From JANQJA01 sp965267485 (GTDB taxonomy: Bacteria > Pseudomonadota > Gammaproteobacteria > Pseudomonadales > Azotimanducaceae): a stretch of DNA of 64,000 nucleotides. A program made the translations under genes and the position numbers. Location: positions 434,001 to 498,000 of the forward strand of contig OZ254080.1 of NCBI GenBank assembly GCA_965267485.1. The letters are read 5' to 3'. The first letter of the stretch is position 1; each line of letters opens with the position of its first letter. Positions 8,718 to 18,031 of the stretch are shown piece after piece. The notes under the pieces are model-generated. The model saw only the letters and a list, made by a program, of their open reading frames with translations, made no database searches and was not told the origin of the DNA.

Positions 8718-8923
8718 GGTATTTCTCCTCATGACCAGAAAATCTTTGGAAACAGGTTTTTTTCGGAAGAAGCGACTGAGGCGCGCACAGGGCCCCAGCC
8801 GCCTAAGAGAGAAAGGCGGTTGCTCTGGAATCGATCGCTGGTAGTGCGTGGGTAGGCATGTTCGAAGTGTACCTTCAGCAGAATCGAGTGTACAACATCG
8901 GTAGCACAACCCCGAGGATCAAC

Positions 8924-9391
8924 ATGAGTGACGAAAAAAAGACGAGTCATCAGGAGCCAACCTCATCTCCCTGCGGCGCCCACGAGGCCGATCCCGCGTA
9001 CATGGGTTTTCTGCCGCGGGAAGAATTGATCGGTGAACTACAGGTACTGCTCGAAGCGGAGCGCGCGGGCGCTCGCGTTGCCCGTGAGTCCAGCATCGAG
9101 GCCGCCGAACGCGACACAGCCAGGGTCGAAGGGCTGGAGGCTCTGCTCGATGACGAGGTCCACTGCTGCAAAGTGCTGCTGGAATGCCTTGAGCGGCTGG
9201 GTGCGACGCCAAGCCAGAAAATTGGTGACTTCTACGACAAGTGCATGGCGATCGATGATCTGGAGGCGCGGCTCGCACTCGTCGACAAAGGCCAACGCTG
9301 GGTTCTGCGCAAGGTGGAAGCGATACTGCCGCGCCTGCAGGACGCCGGGATGATTGCTGCAATGAAAGACGTTCGCGACCGACACGTCTAG
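8924..9391 (+). CDS. Ferritin-like helical protein (DUF6306-like)
   Basis: The 155-residue protein is almost entirely helical after a polar, Cys-containing N-terminus. The segment LIGELQVLLEAERAGARVARES, then a DDEVHCCKVLLECLERLGA helix, has the Glu/His spacing of ferritin-like bundles; I recall this pattern from DUF6306 proteins. A Cys-Cys pair lies in the second helix. The ATG at 8924 follows CGAGGA. The biochemical role is unknown; a metal or redox role is inferred from the fold and from the metal-resistance context. Confidence 0.6.
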   Translation: MSDEKKTSHQEPTSSPCGAHEADPAYMGFLPREELIGELQVLLEAERAGARVARESSIEAAERDTARVEGLEALLDDEVHCCKVLLECLERLGATPSQKIGDFYDKCMAIDDLEARLALVDKGQRWVLRKVEAILPRLQDAGMIAAMKDVRDRHV

Positions 9392-9450
9392 GCCGCGGCA
9401 ATAGTCTTCCGGGATTGGCCGCAAATTCGCTTGGGACCAATTTCGAATTG

Positions 9451-10653
9451 TCAGAAGCGGACGCGTGCGATCCTGACGCGGCTTTCGCTGCTGACGTCGG
9501 TCCACGTGATGAACACGTCGTCGCCACGGGCAGTGATGACAGGAAACCCGCTGCGTCGCGATGATTGCGTATCGGCAACCTTTGCGGCGCCAAGCTGTTT
9601 GCCGGTGGTGTCGTACAGCGCAACCCAAAGCGCTGCGGCCGGTCCTTCAATTTCCATCCAACTCACGGCAACGTTGCCAGACTCGAGCATTGCTGTGCTC
9701 ACGCGACCGTTCGTGTTGTCTTTCGCCACGATCACGCGTTTGCCAAAGGTTGCGCCATGGTCGGATGAGAACGCCAGGCTGACGACGGGATTGTTGTCTT
9801 GCGCGGAGAACCAGGCGACAGCGACTTGCTCATCCTGTGCGACGACCGAAGGCCCGTTGACCGGGCAGCCGGCAATTTGCCAGCCGTCTGAAAAAACTGG
9901 CATCGGCGTTGTCCACTCGCCGTCGACAAGGCGGGTGATGTAGATGTCCCTGATCTCGTCTTCGCTGCGGTCACGATAGGCGACGACCGGACCATTACTC
10001 GTCATCGCAGAACTGGTCTGGCAGCAGTCGCAGGTGAGTGCGTCGAGTTCCCATTCGGCGACATTTCCACCTCCTGAGTCCAGGATTGCTGCGCGCATCG
10101 TCATGCCACCAGCGCCGTGGCCCTCCGCAGCGTGGCCGCCGTGACCGGCAGTATTTCGGCCGTCCAGCCAGGTGATGAATGTACGGTCGCGTGCCATCGG
10201 CAGCATGCTGACAAAGCCATGCTCTGCGCTGACGCCGTCTGTGTGCACAACCTGACCATCGCTCCAGTTGCCGGTCTTCGAGTCCCGGAACGTGGCGACG
10301 ACGTCGTAGTTATACGTACCCTCACTGCTCTTCTGAAGCCAGTGGGCGGTCATGGATGATTCGGTGGCGACGTGAAATGGAAAGTCCGCCCAGTTCACAA
10401 ACCAGTCGCTCCCGGAAGCAATCTGCTCGGGCGCAGTCCAGTTTTCATCAACCAGCGTCGAAAAATACAGCGTGCTTACCGCGGACTCGCTCGTGACCCA
10501 CGACAGATGAACTTGGCCATCGTCGTCGGTCGTCAGTCTGGACAGCGCGGAATTGACGCTTGCGGGACTGGCAAGCTCATCGATCTGCGCCGCGGACACT
10601 GAAGTGCCAAGCAGAACAGCGGCCGCGCCAAGCATTAAGTGCTTCAATCTCAT
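9451..10653 (-). CDS. Exported sialidase-fold (BNR-like) protein with CDCCQT motif
   Basis: The 400-residue protein has a signal peptide (1-22, SVSAAQ) and a series of blades with Asp-box-like turns (AFSSDHGATFGK, FRDSKTGNWSDG), the pattern of six-bladed sialidase-type propellers. No sialidase catalytic Arg triad is evident. It has a His/Gly-rich insertion (AGHGGHAAEGHGAGG) and a Cys-rich motif CDCCQTSSA, both plausible copper ligands. Its start overlaps the TlpA-like gene stop by 4 bases (ATGA), placing it third in the copA operon. I infer a periplasmic copper-handling role. Confidence 0.6.
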   Translation of the reverse strand: MRLKHLMLGAAAVLLGTSVSAAQIDELASPASVNSALSRLTTDDDGQVHLSWVTSESAVSTLYFSTLVDENWTAPEQIASGSDWFVNWADFPFHVATESSMTAHWLQKSSEGTYNYDVVATFRDSKTGNWSDGQVVHTDGVSAEHGFVSMLPMARDRTFITWLDGRNTAGHGGHAAEGHGAGGMTMRAAILDSGGGNVAEWELDALTCDCCQTSSAMTSNGPVVAYRDRSEDEIRDIYITRLVDGEWTTPMPVFSDGWQIAGCPVNGPSVVAQDEQVAVAWFSAQDNNPVVSLAFSSDHGATFGKRVIVAKDNTNGRVSTAMLESGNVAVSWMEIEGPAAALWVALYDTTGKQLGAAKVADTQSSRRSGFPVITARGDDVFITWTDVSSESRVRIARVRF

Positions 10654-11099
10654 GAAGCGTCGCCCATCAAATCTCGCAGCTTTTGCTTGATTGACTGCCG
10701 ATCCTGCACTCCTACCAGCGTTGCCTGAACCTCATCGTTCGGGTCAAGGATGACGGTCGTTGGCAGGACATTGGGTGGCGTGATGGCCAGTGCGGCGACG
10801 GCGGACCGCGTCAGCGTCGGGAATTCGATGCCCATGCGCTCGGCCAGTTGCAGCGTTTTGTCACGCTCATGGTCGTCAAAGTTGATGCCCAAGACCTGCA
10901 CGTCTACGGTCGCGAGTTCAACGCTCAGCTCGTTTAATTCCGGAATCTCGATCCGACAGGGCGCACAGGTAATCGACCAGTAGTTGATCACTTTCCAGTG
11001 TGCGTCTTCGGCTGTGTTGGCATCACCGAATGCGGTACCGGCTGCGCTTAGCAGCATCGCCAGAAGCAAGGAAGAGAGGTGCCTGACCATTTTATTCAT
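10650..11099 (-). CDS. TlpA/ResA-like periplasmic thioredoxin
   Basis: The 149-residue protein has a signal peptide (about 1-25) and a thioredoxin fold with the active site SITCAPCRIEIPEL (CAPC) and the cis-proline segment PPNVLPTTVILDPN. Such exported TlpA-type proteins reduce disulfides or Cu-ligand cysteines, for example in cytochrome assembly or copper chaperones. It lies 24 bases downstream of copA and overlaps the propeller gene, so a role keeping CDCCQT-type cysteines reduced is a reasonable inference. Confidence 0.82.
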   Translation of the reverse strand: MNKMVRHLSSLLLAMLLSAAGTAFGDANTAEDAHWKVINYWSITCAPCRIEIPELNELSVELATVDVQVLGINFDDHERDKTLQLAERMGIEFPTLTRSAVAALAITPPNVLPTTVILDPNDEVQATLVGVQDRQSIKQKLRDLMGDAS

Positions 11100-11123
11100 C
11101 GTTCTCCGTTTTTGTTCGAGCCA

Positions 11124-13787
11124 TCAATCGCTCAGTTTCAGCAATCGCAGGCGACCTGCGTTTGCAACGACCGTCACGGATGACGCTGCCATGGCGAATC
11201 CTGCAAATGCGGGATCAATCAGCAGTCCCGTGAAAGGATACAGTGCGCCCGCGGCCAGCGGTATCAGTGCAACGTTGTAGGCAAACGCGCCGGTCAGGTT
11301 CTGGTAAATGTTTCGCAGCGTGAGCTTTGACAGCTGAATGGATGCGGCAACCGCGCGAACGTCGTTGCGAAGCAGCGTGACGTCCGCAGATTCAATGGCA
11401 ACATCAGCACCGCTGCTCATGGCGAACCCAACATCAGCGGCGCTCAAAGCAAGTGAGTCGTTGATACCGTCGCCGACCATTCCCACTCGCTCGCCGTCTT
11501 TCTGATACTGCTGCAGTATCCGCAGCTTGTCTTCAGGCTGTACCTCTGCAATGTAGCCATCAAGATTCAGCGAGTCGCTGACGCGCTTCGCGCTCGCTTC
11601 ATTGTCGCCGGTCAGCATGACAACCTTGAGACCCAGCTTCCGCAGTGCGGCGACAGCGCCCTCTGATGTCGGTTTGATCTCGTCGAACAATTCGAAGTAG
11701 CCAATGACCGACGCACCTTTGCCGATGAAGATGGTTGTGCTGGCATTGTCCGGAATTGGCAGCTCGTCCGAGGTGATGCCCAGAGACTTCAGAAAGCTGC
11801 GGTTGCCGATGGCAACCGTTTCACCATCAAGGGTCGCCTTCACGCCGCCGCCAGATGCGATCTCAAAGTGCTCGACGTCAGCCGGCGTGTGGCCATGATC
11901 CCTGCACCAGTCTTCTACAGCTCGCGCCAATGGATGCTCGGAAAGACGCTCCAGACCATACGCGATGTCAAAGGCATGAGGCCCCGTGCTGCCGTTGACC
12001 GCGTTTGTAACGACCGGTTTGCCTTCGGTAAGCGTGCCTGTCTTGTCGAGAATGATCGTTGATAAGTCGCTTGCCGCCTGTAACGCATCGCTGTTGCGGA
12101 TCAGGATGCCGCCTTCTGCGGCCCGACCCATGCCTACCATGATCGACATGGGAATCGCGAGTCCCAGCGCGCATGGACAGGCAATGATGAGGACGCTGAG
12201 TGTTGCGACAACAGCGTGAGAAAGGGAGGGCCCGAACGTCGCCCACAAGATTGCAGTCGCTATCGCCACGAGAATAACGCCTGGAACGAAAACGGCGGCG
12301 ATACGGTCAACCAGAATGCCGATTTGCGGCTTGGAGTTCTGCGCTTCCCGGACCAGCCTGATCATTCGGGCAAGCACGGTATCTGACCCAACGTGTGCGG
12401 CGGTGATCTCGAGCGTGCCCTGCACGTTAATCGTCCCGGCGATGACAGAGTCGCCGTCTGCCTTGTCGACCGGTACGGACTCGCCCGTCAGCATGGACTC
12501 ATCGACGCTGCTTTGGCCGGAGTCGACCTTGCCATCGACCGGTATTGTCTCGCCCGGGCGAATCCGGATGCGATCGCCGATCGTGATGTCCTGAATGCTG
12601 ATCTCGGTCTCGCCGCTGTCGTCGACGCGGATTGCGGTGGACGGCTGAAGATCAATCAGGCGGCTAATGGCAAGTGATGCCTTGCCCTTGGCACGGCCTT
12701 CCAGCGCTTTGCCGAGATTGATGAAGCCGATAATGAACACGGCGGCTTCGAAATAGATGTGCCGGGATGCTTCCGGAACCAGGTCGGGCAGGGTGATAAC
12801 GACCATTGAATAGAGCCATGCCGAACCGGTGCCGAGAGCGATCAGCGTATCCATGGTTGTCGTTCGATGCCGCGCCGCGTTCCACGCGCCGCGGTAGAAA
12901 TGCCCGCCACTCCAGATCATGACGGCGAGAGTGAGCAGTCCAATGATTCCCCAGAAAATCTGCTTGTCCGGAGGCGGGAGTATGGACGCCATCATTCCGC
13001 CCATCATCGCAGCGCCGATGCCGAGCGCCACCAACGACTTGATCAATGCTTCGCGAAATTGCTGTTGCAGTTTCGCATCTCGCTCGTCCAGCGACTCCTC
13101 GCCCGATCTTGGCTTTGCGCCATAGCCGGCCCGCTTGACCGCCGCGACCAGCGCGTCTACTGATGCGCTGCCGTTTACCCATGCAGACTGATCCGCATAG
13201 TTGACCGCCGCCGAGACCACGCCCGATGTTTCCTGCAGCGCGTTCTCGACAGCGTTGACGCAGCTCGCGCAGGACATGCCACTGATTTCCAGCAACACGC
13301 TTGTCTCTGCGTCGTCAACGGGCGGAGTCTGGGTGTCATGATCGAGTACTTCCGACTCGGCGGAGCTTGCGTCCATCGGGTCTGATACCCGGTATCCCGT
13401 GGCATTGATTGCCTTGATGATCGCGTCAGCGTCGCTGGCGCTGGCAACCTCGACCGCTTTCTCCTCGAGGGATACGCTGATGCCCGCTTCAAAACCCGCA
13501 AGCGCGGCGCTCACTTTCTTAACGCAGTTGTTGCAATGCATGCCTGTCACGGGGATCTTCAGCGCACTATCGATCTGAATGCGATCGAGCGAGTAGCCGG
13601 CCCGCTCAACGGCGCGCCGAAGTCTATCCGGATGAACCCAGTGCGGAAATGTGACCGAGGCTTGCCCCGTTTCGTGATTGACGGCCTCGACCTCCGCCCC
13701 GATCGACGCCAGCGATTCCCGCACGTGGCGCGCGCAGTTTCCGCAGGTCATTCCCGAGATGAAGAGTGTGAGCTGTGATGTGACCAT
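11124..13787 (-). CDS. copA: Copper-translocating P1B-type ATPase with three HMA domains
   Basis: The 887-residue ATP-driven Cu(I) exporter has three N-terminal metal domains: GMTCGNC (C15/C18), GMHCNNC (C85/C88) and GMSCASC (C173/C176). Eight membrane helices follow, with the transport motif ACPCALG, the phosphorylation site DKTGTLTEG, the SEHPLA nucleotide motif and the GDGINDSLAL hinge. Three HMA domains are one more than in most CopA proteins. All catalytic residues are intact. It heads an operon with the TlpA-like and propeller genes. Confidence 0.95.
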   Translation of the reverse strand: MVTSQLTLFISGMTCGNCARHVRESLASIGAEVEAVNHETGQASVTFPHWVHPDRLRRAVERAGYSLDRIQIDSALKIPVTGMHCNNCVKKVSAALAGFEAGISVSLEEKAVEVASASDADAIIKAINATGYRVSDPMDASSAESEVLDHDTQTPPVDDAETSVLLEISGMSCASCVNAVENALQETSGVVSAAVNYADQSAWVNGSASVDALVAAVKRAGYGAKPRSGEESLDERDAKLQQQFREALIKSLVALGIGAAMMGGMMASILPPPDKQIFWGIIGLLTLAVMIWSGGHFYRGAWNAARHRTTTMDTLIALGTGSAWLYSMVVITLPDLVPEASRHIYFEAAVFIIGFINLGKALEGRAKGKASLAISRLIDLQPSTAIRVDDSGETEISIQDITIGDRIRIRPGETIPVDGKVDSGQSSVDESMLTGESVPVDKADGDSVIAGTINVQGTLEITAAHVGSDTVLARMIRLVREAQNSKPQIGILVDRIAAVFVPGVILVAIATAILWATFGPSLSHAVVATLSVLIIACPCALGLAIPMSIMVGMGRAAEGGILIRNSDALQAASDLSTIILDKTGTLTEGKPVVTNAVNGSTGPHAFDIAYGLERLSEHPLARAVEDWCRDHGHTPADVEHFEIASGGGVKATLDGETVAIGNRSFLKSLGITSDELPIPDNASTTIFIGKGASVIGYFELFDEIKPTSEGAVAALRKLGLKVVMLTGDNEASAKRVSDSLNLDGYIAEVQPEDKLRILQQYQKDGERVGMVGDGINDSLALSAADVGFAMSSGADVAIESADVTLLRNDVRAVAASIQLSKLTLRNIYQNLTGAFAYNVALIPLAAGALYPFTGLLIDPAFAGFAMAASSVTVVANAGRLRLLKLSD

Positions 13788-13792
13788 GGCTC

Positions 13793-13824
13793 TACTTTGA
13801 AGTATCGAGCCACTACAGGGTCAA
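13793..13824 (-). promoter_or_regulatory. Possible CueR/MerR-type promoter of copA
   Basis: Read on the minus strand, TTGACC (complement of 13819-13824) is followed by CTGTAGTGGCTCGATAC, the left half of the CueR-type dyad found before copA genes. The right half is poorly conserved and a clean -10 at 19-20 bases is not obvious. The position, ending 5 bases before the copA start, is as expected for a short leader. Confidence 0.4.
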
Positions 13825-13836
13825 GCGGACAAAATG

Positions 13837-15033
13837 TCAGGGTGTCCAAAGTGTGCCGTCCGGGTGACGGGCCTCGGTCCATGCCACGACTTCCGGCGTC
13901 ACCGGATATTTCGCTGCCAGCGTCTCGTCCAGGTCGATACCGAGGCCGGGTGCTTCATTCGGCCAAAGATGGCCATCCCGAATCTCCGGTGTCCCGGGAA
14001 ATACGTCGTACAACACGGTGGGTAGTGCCGCGACCTCCTGAATACCAAAGTTGGTAGACGCGAGGTCGAGGTGCAGGTTGGCGGCATGGCCAACCGGCGA
14101 AACATCGCCTGGACCGTGCCAGGCCGTGCGTACGCCGTGGATCGCCGCGAAGTCGGCCAGGCGGCGCGCTGGTGTGATACCACCGATCTGCGATATGTGG
14201 GTTCGGATGAAGTCGATCAGCCGTTCACTGATGAGCGGTCGCCACTCGAGGGGATGATTGTGCAACTCGCCCATGGCGAGCGGCGTGACCGTCTGCCTGC
14301 GCAACTGACGAAACCACTCGGGCTGCTCGGGCGGCAGCGGATCCTCGAGGAAAAACAATCGATACGGTTCAAGATCGCGGGCAAGCCGGATCGCATCCGC
14401 TGGTGCCAGACGTTCATGGACATCGTGCAGCAAATCGAGTTCGTCCCCAAGTGCGGGTCGTACACGCTCGAACAGTTCAGTGACGGCGCGTGCATAGGCG
14501 GCGGGGTCATAGTAGGCACCGGGAAAACCCGCTTTTGGCTCGGGCTGAGCGCCGGCACGAGCGCCGCCGTAAAGCCCAGTCTGACAGCGCACCGCGGTGT
14601 ATCCGTCAGCAACCAGTCGACGCGCGTTTTCGAGAACCTCGGCAGGTTCGCGGCCATCCGCATGCCCGTAAATCCGCGCTGACTCACGGCAGCGCCCGCC
14701 CATCAAATCATAGACCGGCAAGTTGGCAACCTTGCCCTTGATATCCCACAGCGCCATATCGACACCACTGATCGCATTGTTCAACACCGGTCCGTTGCGC
14801 CAGTAGGCGTTGACCGACATCATCTGCCAGAGATCCGTGATGTTGGCGGGGTCTCGGCCAACAAGGAGCGGCGCGAGATACTCGTCGACCGCCTGCGCGA
14901 CCAGTGTCGGTCGTTGGGTAAACGTCGCGCAGCCGAGACCGAAGAGTCCTTCGGTATCTGTGTCGACGCGCACGACGACCAGCGCAATGCCGGCAGGTGC
15001 GGTCAGGATGCTGCGCACCCTTGAGATCTTCAT
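13837..15033 (-). CDS. Mannonate dehydratase-like enolase-superfamily enzyme (ManD/RspA type)
   Basis: The 398-residue enzyme of the mandelate racemase/enolase superfamily likely dehydrates a sugar acid (D-mannonate or D-gluconate) to 2-keto-3-deoxygluconate. Metal-ligand segments are visible in order: LLHDVHE, FFLEDPLPPE and AMGELHN. The basic or catalytic segment WHGPGDVSPVGHAAN follows, typical of the ManD subgroup. The start MKISRVRSI is preferred to one seven codons upstream. The KDG kinase gene upstream on the same strand makes a two-step sugar-acid pathway. Exact substrate is not decidable here. Confidence 0.85.
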   Translation of the reverse strand: MKISRVRSILTAPAGIALVVVRVDTDTEGLFGLGCATFTQRPTLVAQAVDEYLAPLLVGRDPANITDLWQMMSVNAYWRNGPVLNNAISGVDMALWDIKGKVANLPVYDLMGGRCRESARIYGHADGREPAEVLENARRLVADGYTAVRCQTGLYGGARAGAQPEPKAGFPGAYYDPAAYARAVTELFERVRPALGDELDLLHDVHERLAPADAIRLARDLEPYRLFFLEDPLPPEQPEWFRQLRRQTVTPLAMGELHNHPLEWRPLISERLIDFIRTHISQIGGITPARRLADFAAIHGVRTAWHGPGDVSPVGHAANLHLDLASTNFGIQEVAALPTVLYDVFPGTPEIRDGHLWPNEAPGLGIDLDETLAAKYPVTPEVVAWTEARHPDGTLWTP

Positions 15034-15102
15034 GGTGCTGCTCCGATGAAACACGTGCTACCAGTCTACCTTGCTATCGCGGCTGGCAGTCACCGGCAGC
15101 CG

Positions 15103-16050
15103 TCAAGTAGCGGTGGGGCTGACTGTTCCTGGCGCGAGGTCGAGCCAGGCGTCTTCCGGCAAGATCGCGCCGCGGCATTGAACGACACGGCTTGCCGCCA
15201 GATGGCCCACCTCAACAGCCTGAAGAGGAGAATCTCCCCGAATAATCGCGGCGGCGAAGGCGCCGCTGAAAGCATCGCCGGCCCCGGTTGTATCGACCAC
15301 CTGTTGAGTGAAGGGGAGGGGGATTTCATCGGTTTGCTGTTCGTGCAGCAGGACAGAGCCAGTCGTGGTCATCGCGATAATGGCGCGCCCGGTCTTTATG
15401 ACCTTCTCCATAGCAGCGGCGGTTGTCGTGCATCCGAATATGGCAGTCACGTCCTCGGCACTGGGTAGCACGTAGTCTGCTGCTGCGATCGCCCGTTCGT
15501 ACCAACTGGCGACATCCTGCTGGCCCTGCCAGAGCGCTGATCGGTAGTTCGCATCGAAAAACACGCGTCCGCCTGACGCCCGATACTCATCAAGGGCTGT
15601 GAACATTCGGCTGCGGCATTCACTGGTCATCAGAGCCAGTGTGATACCGCTCCAGTAGAAGTGCGCCGCGCGTCCGGCCTTGCCAATCATCAGGTCGAGA
15701 TATTCAGGATTTCCGAACGCGACACGGGCAGCGGATGTATCACGCCAATAAGTGAAGCTTCGCTCGCCTTCCGGATTGTTCGTGATGGCATACAGACCAG
15801 GTGATCGACCCGCGAGTGTGACTATGCCGGACGTCTTGAGACCATGGACCGCCATCGCTGCCCGGATCCGCGCGCTGTAGGCATCGTCGCCCAGCGCGGT
15901 GAGAAACAGTACCTCAAGACCCATGCGCGACATCATGACTGCCGCGTTATAAGTGTCGCCGGCGACGCCCAGCTCAACCAGGTCGGGACCGGCTGGGCGC
16001 AGCTCGATCATGGCTTCACCAAGCACGGCAATATCACCTGTATTTGTCAT
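15103..16050 (-). CDS. kdgK: 2-keto-3-deoxygluconate kinase (PfkB family)
   Basis: The 315-residue PfkB-fold sugar kinase has the N-terminal GEAMIELRP segment and the C-terminal signature DTTGAGDAFSGAFAAA with the catalytic Asp. It would phosphorylate 2-keto-3-deoxygluconate to KDPG for aldol cleavage. The pairing with the ManD-like gene 69 bases downstream supports KDG over fructose or ribose. No aldolase is in the window, so KDPG aldolase must be elsewhere. Confidence 0.82.
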   Translation of the reverse strand: MTNTGDIAVLGEAMIELRPAGPDLVELGVAGDTYNAAVMMSRMGLEVLFLTALGDDAYSARIRAAMAVHGLKTSGIVTLAGRSPGLYAITNNPEGERSFTYWRDTSAARVAFGNPEYLDLMIGKAGRAAHFYWSGITLALMTSECRSRMFTALDEYRASGGRVFFDANYRSALWQGQQDVASWYERAIAAADYVLPSAEDVTAIFGCTTTAAAMEKVIKTGRAIIAMTTTGSVLLHEQQTDEIPLPFTQQVVDTTGAGDAFSGAFAAAIIRGDSPLQAVEVGHLAASRVVQCRGAILPEDAWLDLAPGTVSPTAT

Positions 16051-16166
16051 CGCGGACGCTGGTGCCTCTCAGCTTTCTTTTTTAGTGTGCTGACGTACCA
16101 CCCATGTTGCATGCGAATAGCAAACCGAACAATCCGTCAGTAACAACAGCACCGGAGGAGCGTGAA

Positions 16167-16191
16167 GTCAGCGCCTAACTTCGGCGCTGAC
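16167..16191. other. Strong stem-loop between TPR gene and kdgK
   Basis: A perfect 9-bp stem GTCAGCGCC / GGCGCTGAC (16167-16175 and 16183-16191) encloses a 7-base loop. It lies between the stop of the TPR gene and the kdgK start, both on the minus strand. No T-run follows on either strand, so it is not a standard intrinsic terminator. It may protect an RNA end or be a regulator site. Confidence 0.5.
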
Positions 16192-16231
16192 CCCACGCGC
16201 AGGCTTCGTGATGACACGTTAACCGGCTTTC

Positions 16232-16696
16232 TTACAACTCGTTCGAAAGGCGGCTCAGGTTTTCGGCCGGAACATCAATACCAGCGTCGAGACTGCTTGC
16301 CCGCTCGAAGTCTTTGACTGCGTTCGTCAGGTTACCCGTAATGGCACTGAGTACACCCCGGTTCGTGAGCGCCATCGCCAGTTTGGTGCTATCGCTTGAG
16401 CTGCTGATTTCGACAGCCTGTTCGCAATAGGGTGCTGCATCTGTGTACTGCTGATTCAGCGTGTATGCCACACATAGATTGGTCATCGTTTCTACACGGT
16501 TTTTTGATTTTCCGCGGAGCTTTGCGATGACAACGTCGTATCGGCCTTTGAGGATAGCGCGGCCGTCTCTGGTATCCGACAGTACGGCCATTTGATAGGC
16601 GTTCACCGCCTCATTGGCCAAAGCAGCGTTGCTGGTGAGTGCACCGCCGAGAAGAACAAAGGCCAAAATGGCGCGCCGGGTCTTGTAGATAGTCAT
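16232..16696 (-). CDS. Exported TPR-repeat protein
   Basis: The 154-residue protein has a signal peptide (1-27, ALAN cleavage region) and two or three tetratricopeptide-like helical pairs, for example LCVAYTLNQQYTDAAPYCEQAVEI and ALTNRGVLSAITGNLTNAVKDFERASSLD. TPR proteins of this size act as protein-protein adaptors in the periplasm. It is monocistronic by spacing and its partner is unknown. The start is supported by the position of the signal sequence. Confidence 0.75.
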   Translation of the reverse strand: MTIYKTRRAILAFVLLGGALTSNAALANEAVNAYQMAVLSDTRDGRAILKGRYDVVIAKLRGKSKNRVETMTNLCVAYTLNQQYTDAAPYCEQAVEISSSSDSTKLAMALTNRGVLSAITGNLTNAVKDFERASSLDAGIDVPAENLSRLSNEL

Positions 16697-16821
16697 ATAG
16701 TCTCCGTTGGTCTGATTGATGTTTGATGCCCAGTGGTAGCCCGAGGCGACGCGGAGAATTTAGTGGTTGGCAATCACGCCGACAAACGCATAAAAATATC
16801 CTCTGGTGTGAGAAGTTCTCA

Positions 16822-17748
16822 CTAAAGGTTTGAAAACCGACGCACTACCCATGCGCGCAGCGCGTCAACTTCAGGCATGTCGCCATCCGCGGGATCAGTG
16901 ACGAAGTAGAAGGCCTCCGGCATTTCGACCGTTTCATCGAATAATCGAACAAGTGCCCCGTACTTGAACCAGTTTTCGCTCAGGGGCATGGGAACAAGCG
17001 CTGCGCCCAATCCACGTTCGGCAGCACGCGCCACGGCAATCATGGAATCGACCATCAACGTACCCGACGGATCCTGCAGCTTAATGCCGGACTGTTTCTG
17101 CCATCGTGCCCAGGCCTGGGGCCGGGTAGTGTGGAGGATCACCGGAAAAGATTGACGGAGCTTCTCATCTTCGCTGCTGAAACGCTCGAGGAACGCCGGG
17201 GAACACGCGGGTACAAGTTTGAGCGGGAATAGTCGATCGGCTCGCAGTTTTGTTGGCGGTTCACTGAATAATCGAATCGAGGCATCCATATTCGCAGGAT
17301 GACTCTCTGAGGATTCATCGCTGGTATCGACAAAGATTTCGAGATTCGGGTGACTGGACGTGAAATCTTCCAGCTCGGGCACAAACATTTCGCTGGCAAA
17401 GAACGGCTGTGCCGATACGCGCAGATGACGCTGGTCATGCGACGCCTGATAGCGTCCCATGATGTCGCCCAGCTCTTCCATCACAGGCGCCAGCTCGTTG
17501 TAAAGTCGCCTGCCGACGTGCGTGAGTTCAAGCGACCTCGCGGTGCGAGTAAAGAGCGCCTGGTTGAGTTCGTCCTCTAATGTCTTGATCTGGTGGCTCA
17601 CGGCGGAGGGCGTGACCGACAGCGTTTCCGCGGTGAGGCGAAAGCTTTCGTGCCGCGCCGCGACGCAGAAGGTACGCAGCCCCCGCAGTGACGGTAGTCG
17701 ACCTGGATTCATTAGCTGGTTTCCCTGGGCTTGGATAGAAGCGACCAT
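16822..17748 (-). CDS. LysR-family regulator (GcvA-like)
   Basis: The 308-residue LysR regulator has the N-terminal winged helix LRTFCVAARHESFRLTAETLSVTPSAVSHQIKTLEDEL and a substrate-binding domain ending AWVVRRFSNL. The SPSLRGLRTF-type start and QALFTRTARSLELT segment resemble GcvA-like regulators. An internal ATG at 17712 (MNPGRLPSL) is an equally good start. No divergent target gene remains: the DNA upstream is the left end of an IS91-like element, so its original target may have been displaced. Confidence 0.88.
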   Translation of the reverse strand: MVASIQAQGNQLMNPGRLPSLRGLRTFCVAARHESFRLTAETLSVTPSAVSHQIKTLEDELNQALFTRTARSLELTHVGRRLYNELAPVMEELGDIMGRYQASHDQRHLRVSAQPFFASEMFVPELEDFTSSHPNLEIFVDTSDESSESHPANMDASIRLFSEPPTKLRADRLFPLKLVPACSPAFLERFSSEDEKLRQSFPVILHTTRPQAWARWQKQSGIKLQDPSGTLMVDSMIAVARAAERGLGAALVPMPLSENWFKYGALVRLFDETVEMPEAFYFVTDPADGDMPEVDALRAWVVRRFSNL

Positions 17749-17947
17749 TACGACGACTGGCTAAAAAGAGATTCAGCCTGTACGGCCTTATTATGGATGC
17801 GCAACATGACATCCACCAGTAGACCTGCAGGTGCCAGGAACAGACGTCGGGAAATTTTACACCGCGACGCTGCCAGGCTTCGGAGCATGGCGTTAGTCAA
17901 TGACTGCATTTTAGTCAATGCTGTAAAGCTTGACAATTTTCGCCACC
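17749..17947. other. Noncoding gap between LysR gene and IS91 copy A
   Basis: No convincing gene is seen here. The ten bases TTAGTCAATG occur twice, at 17893-17902 and 17911-17920, 18 bases apart, and might be an operator for the LysR protein. The sequence is AT-richer than its surroundings near 17890-17940. Confidence 0.35.
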
Positions 17948-18031
17948 GGCCTTCTCCACCGACTTGGCCGTTTGCAGATCGAAGAACGCATTGACCCCGG
18001 CGCGTGTTGCGACATCCGTTGGCGTCGCCAT
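17915..18031 (-). CDS. Short leader ORF reading out of the left end of copy A
   Basis: Within the element's left end an ATG (18029-18031, minus strand), preceded by AGGGAG seven bases away, opens a frame of 28 codons that runs off the element edge. The same leader occurs in copies B and C (starts 28550 and 36468). In copy A it ends ten codons into the flank (38 residues), in C 47 residues in total, and in B it continues into an esterase. Translation is plausible from the ribosome site but unproven; it could be chance. Confidence 0.35.
   Translation of the reverse strand: MATPTDVATRAGVNAFFDLQTAKSVEKAGGENCQALQH

Noticed and set aside
17893..17920. Repeated TTAGTCAATG as a target duplication of copy A
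   Set aside because: Both repeats lie on the same side of the element; IS91-type elements do not duplicate targets. A regulator site is more likely but unsupported.
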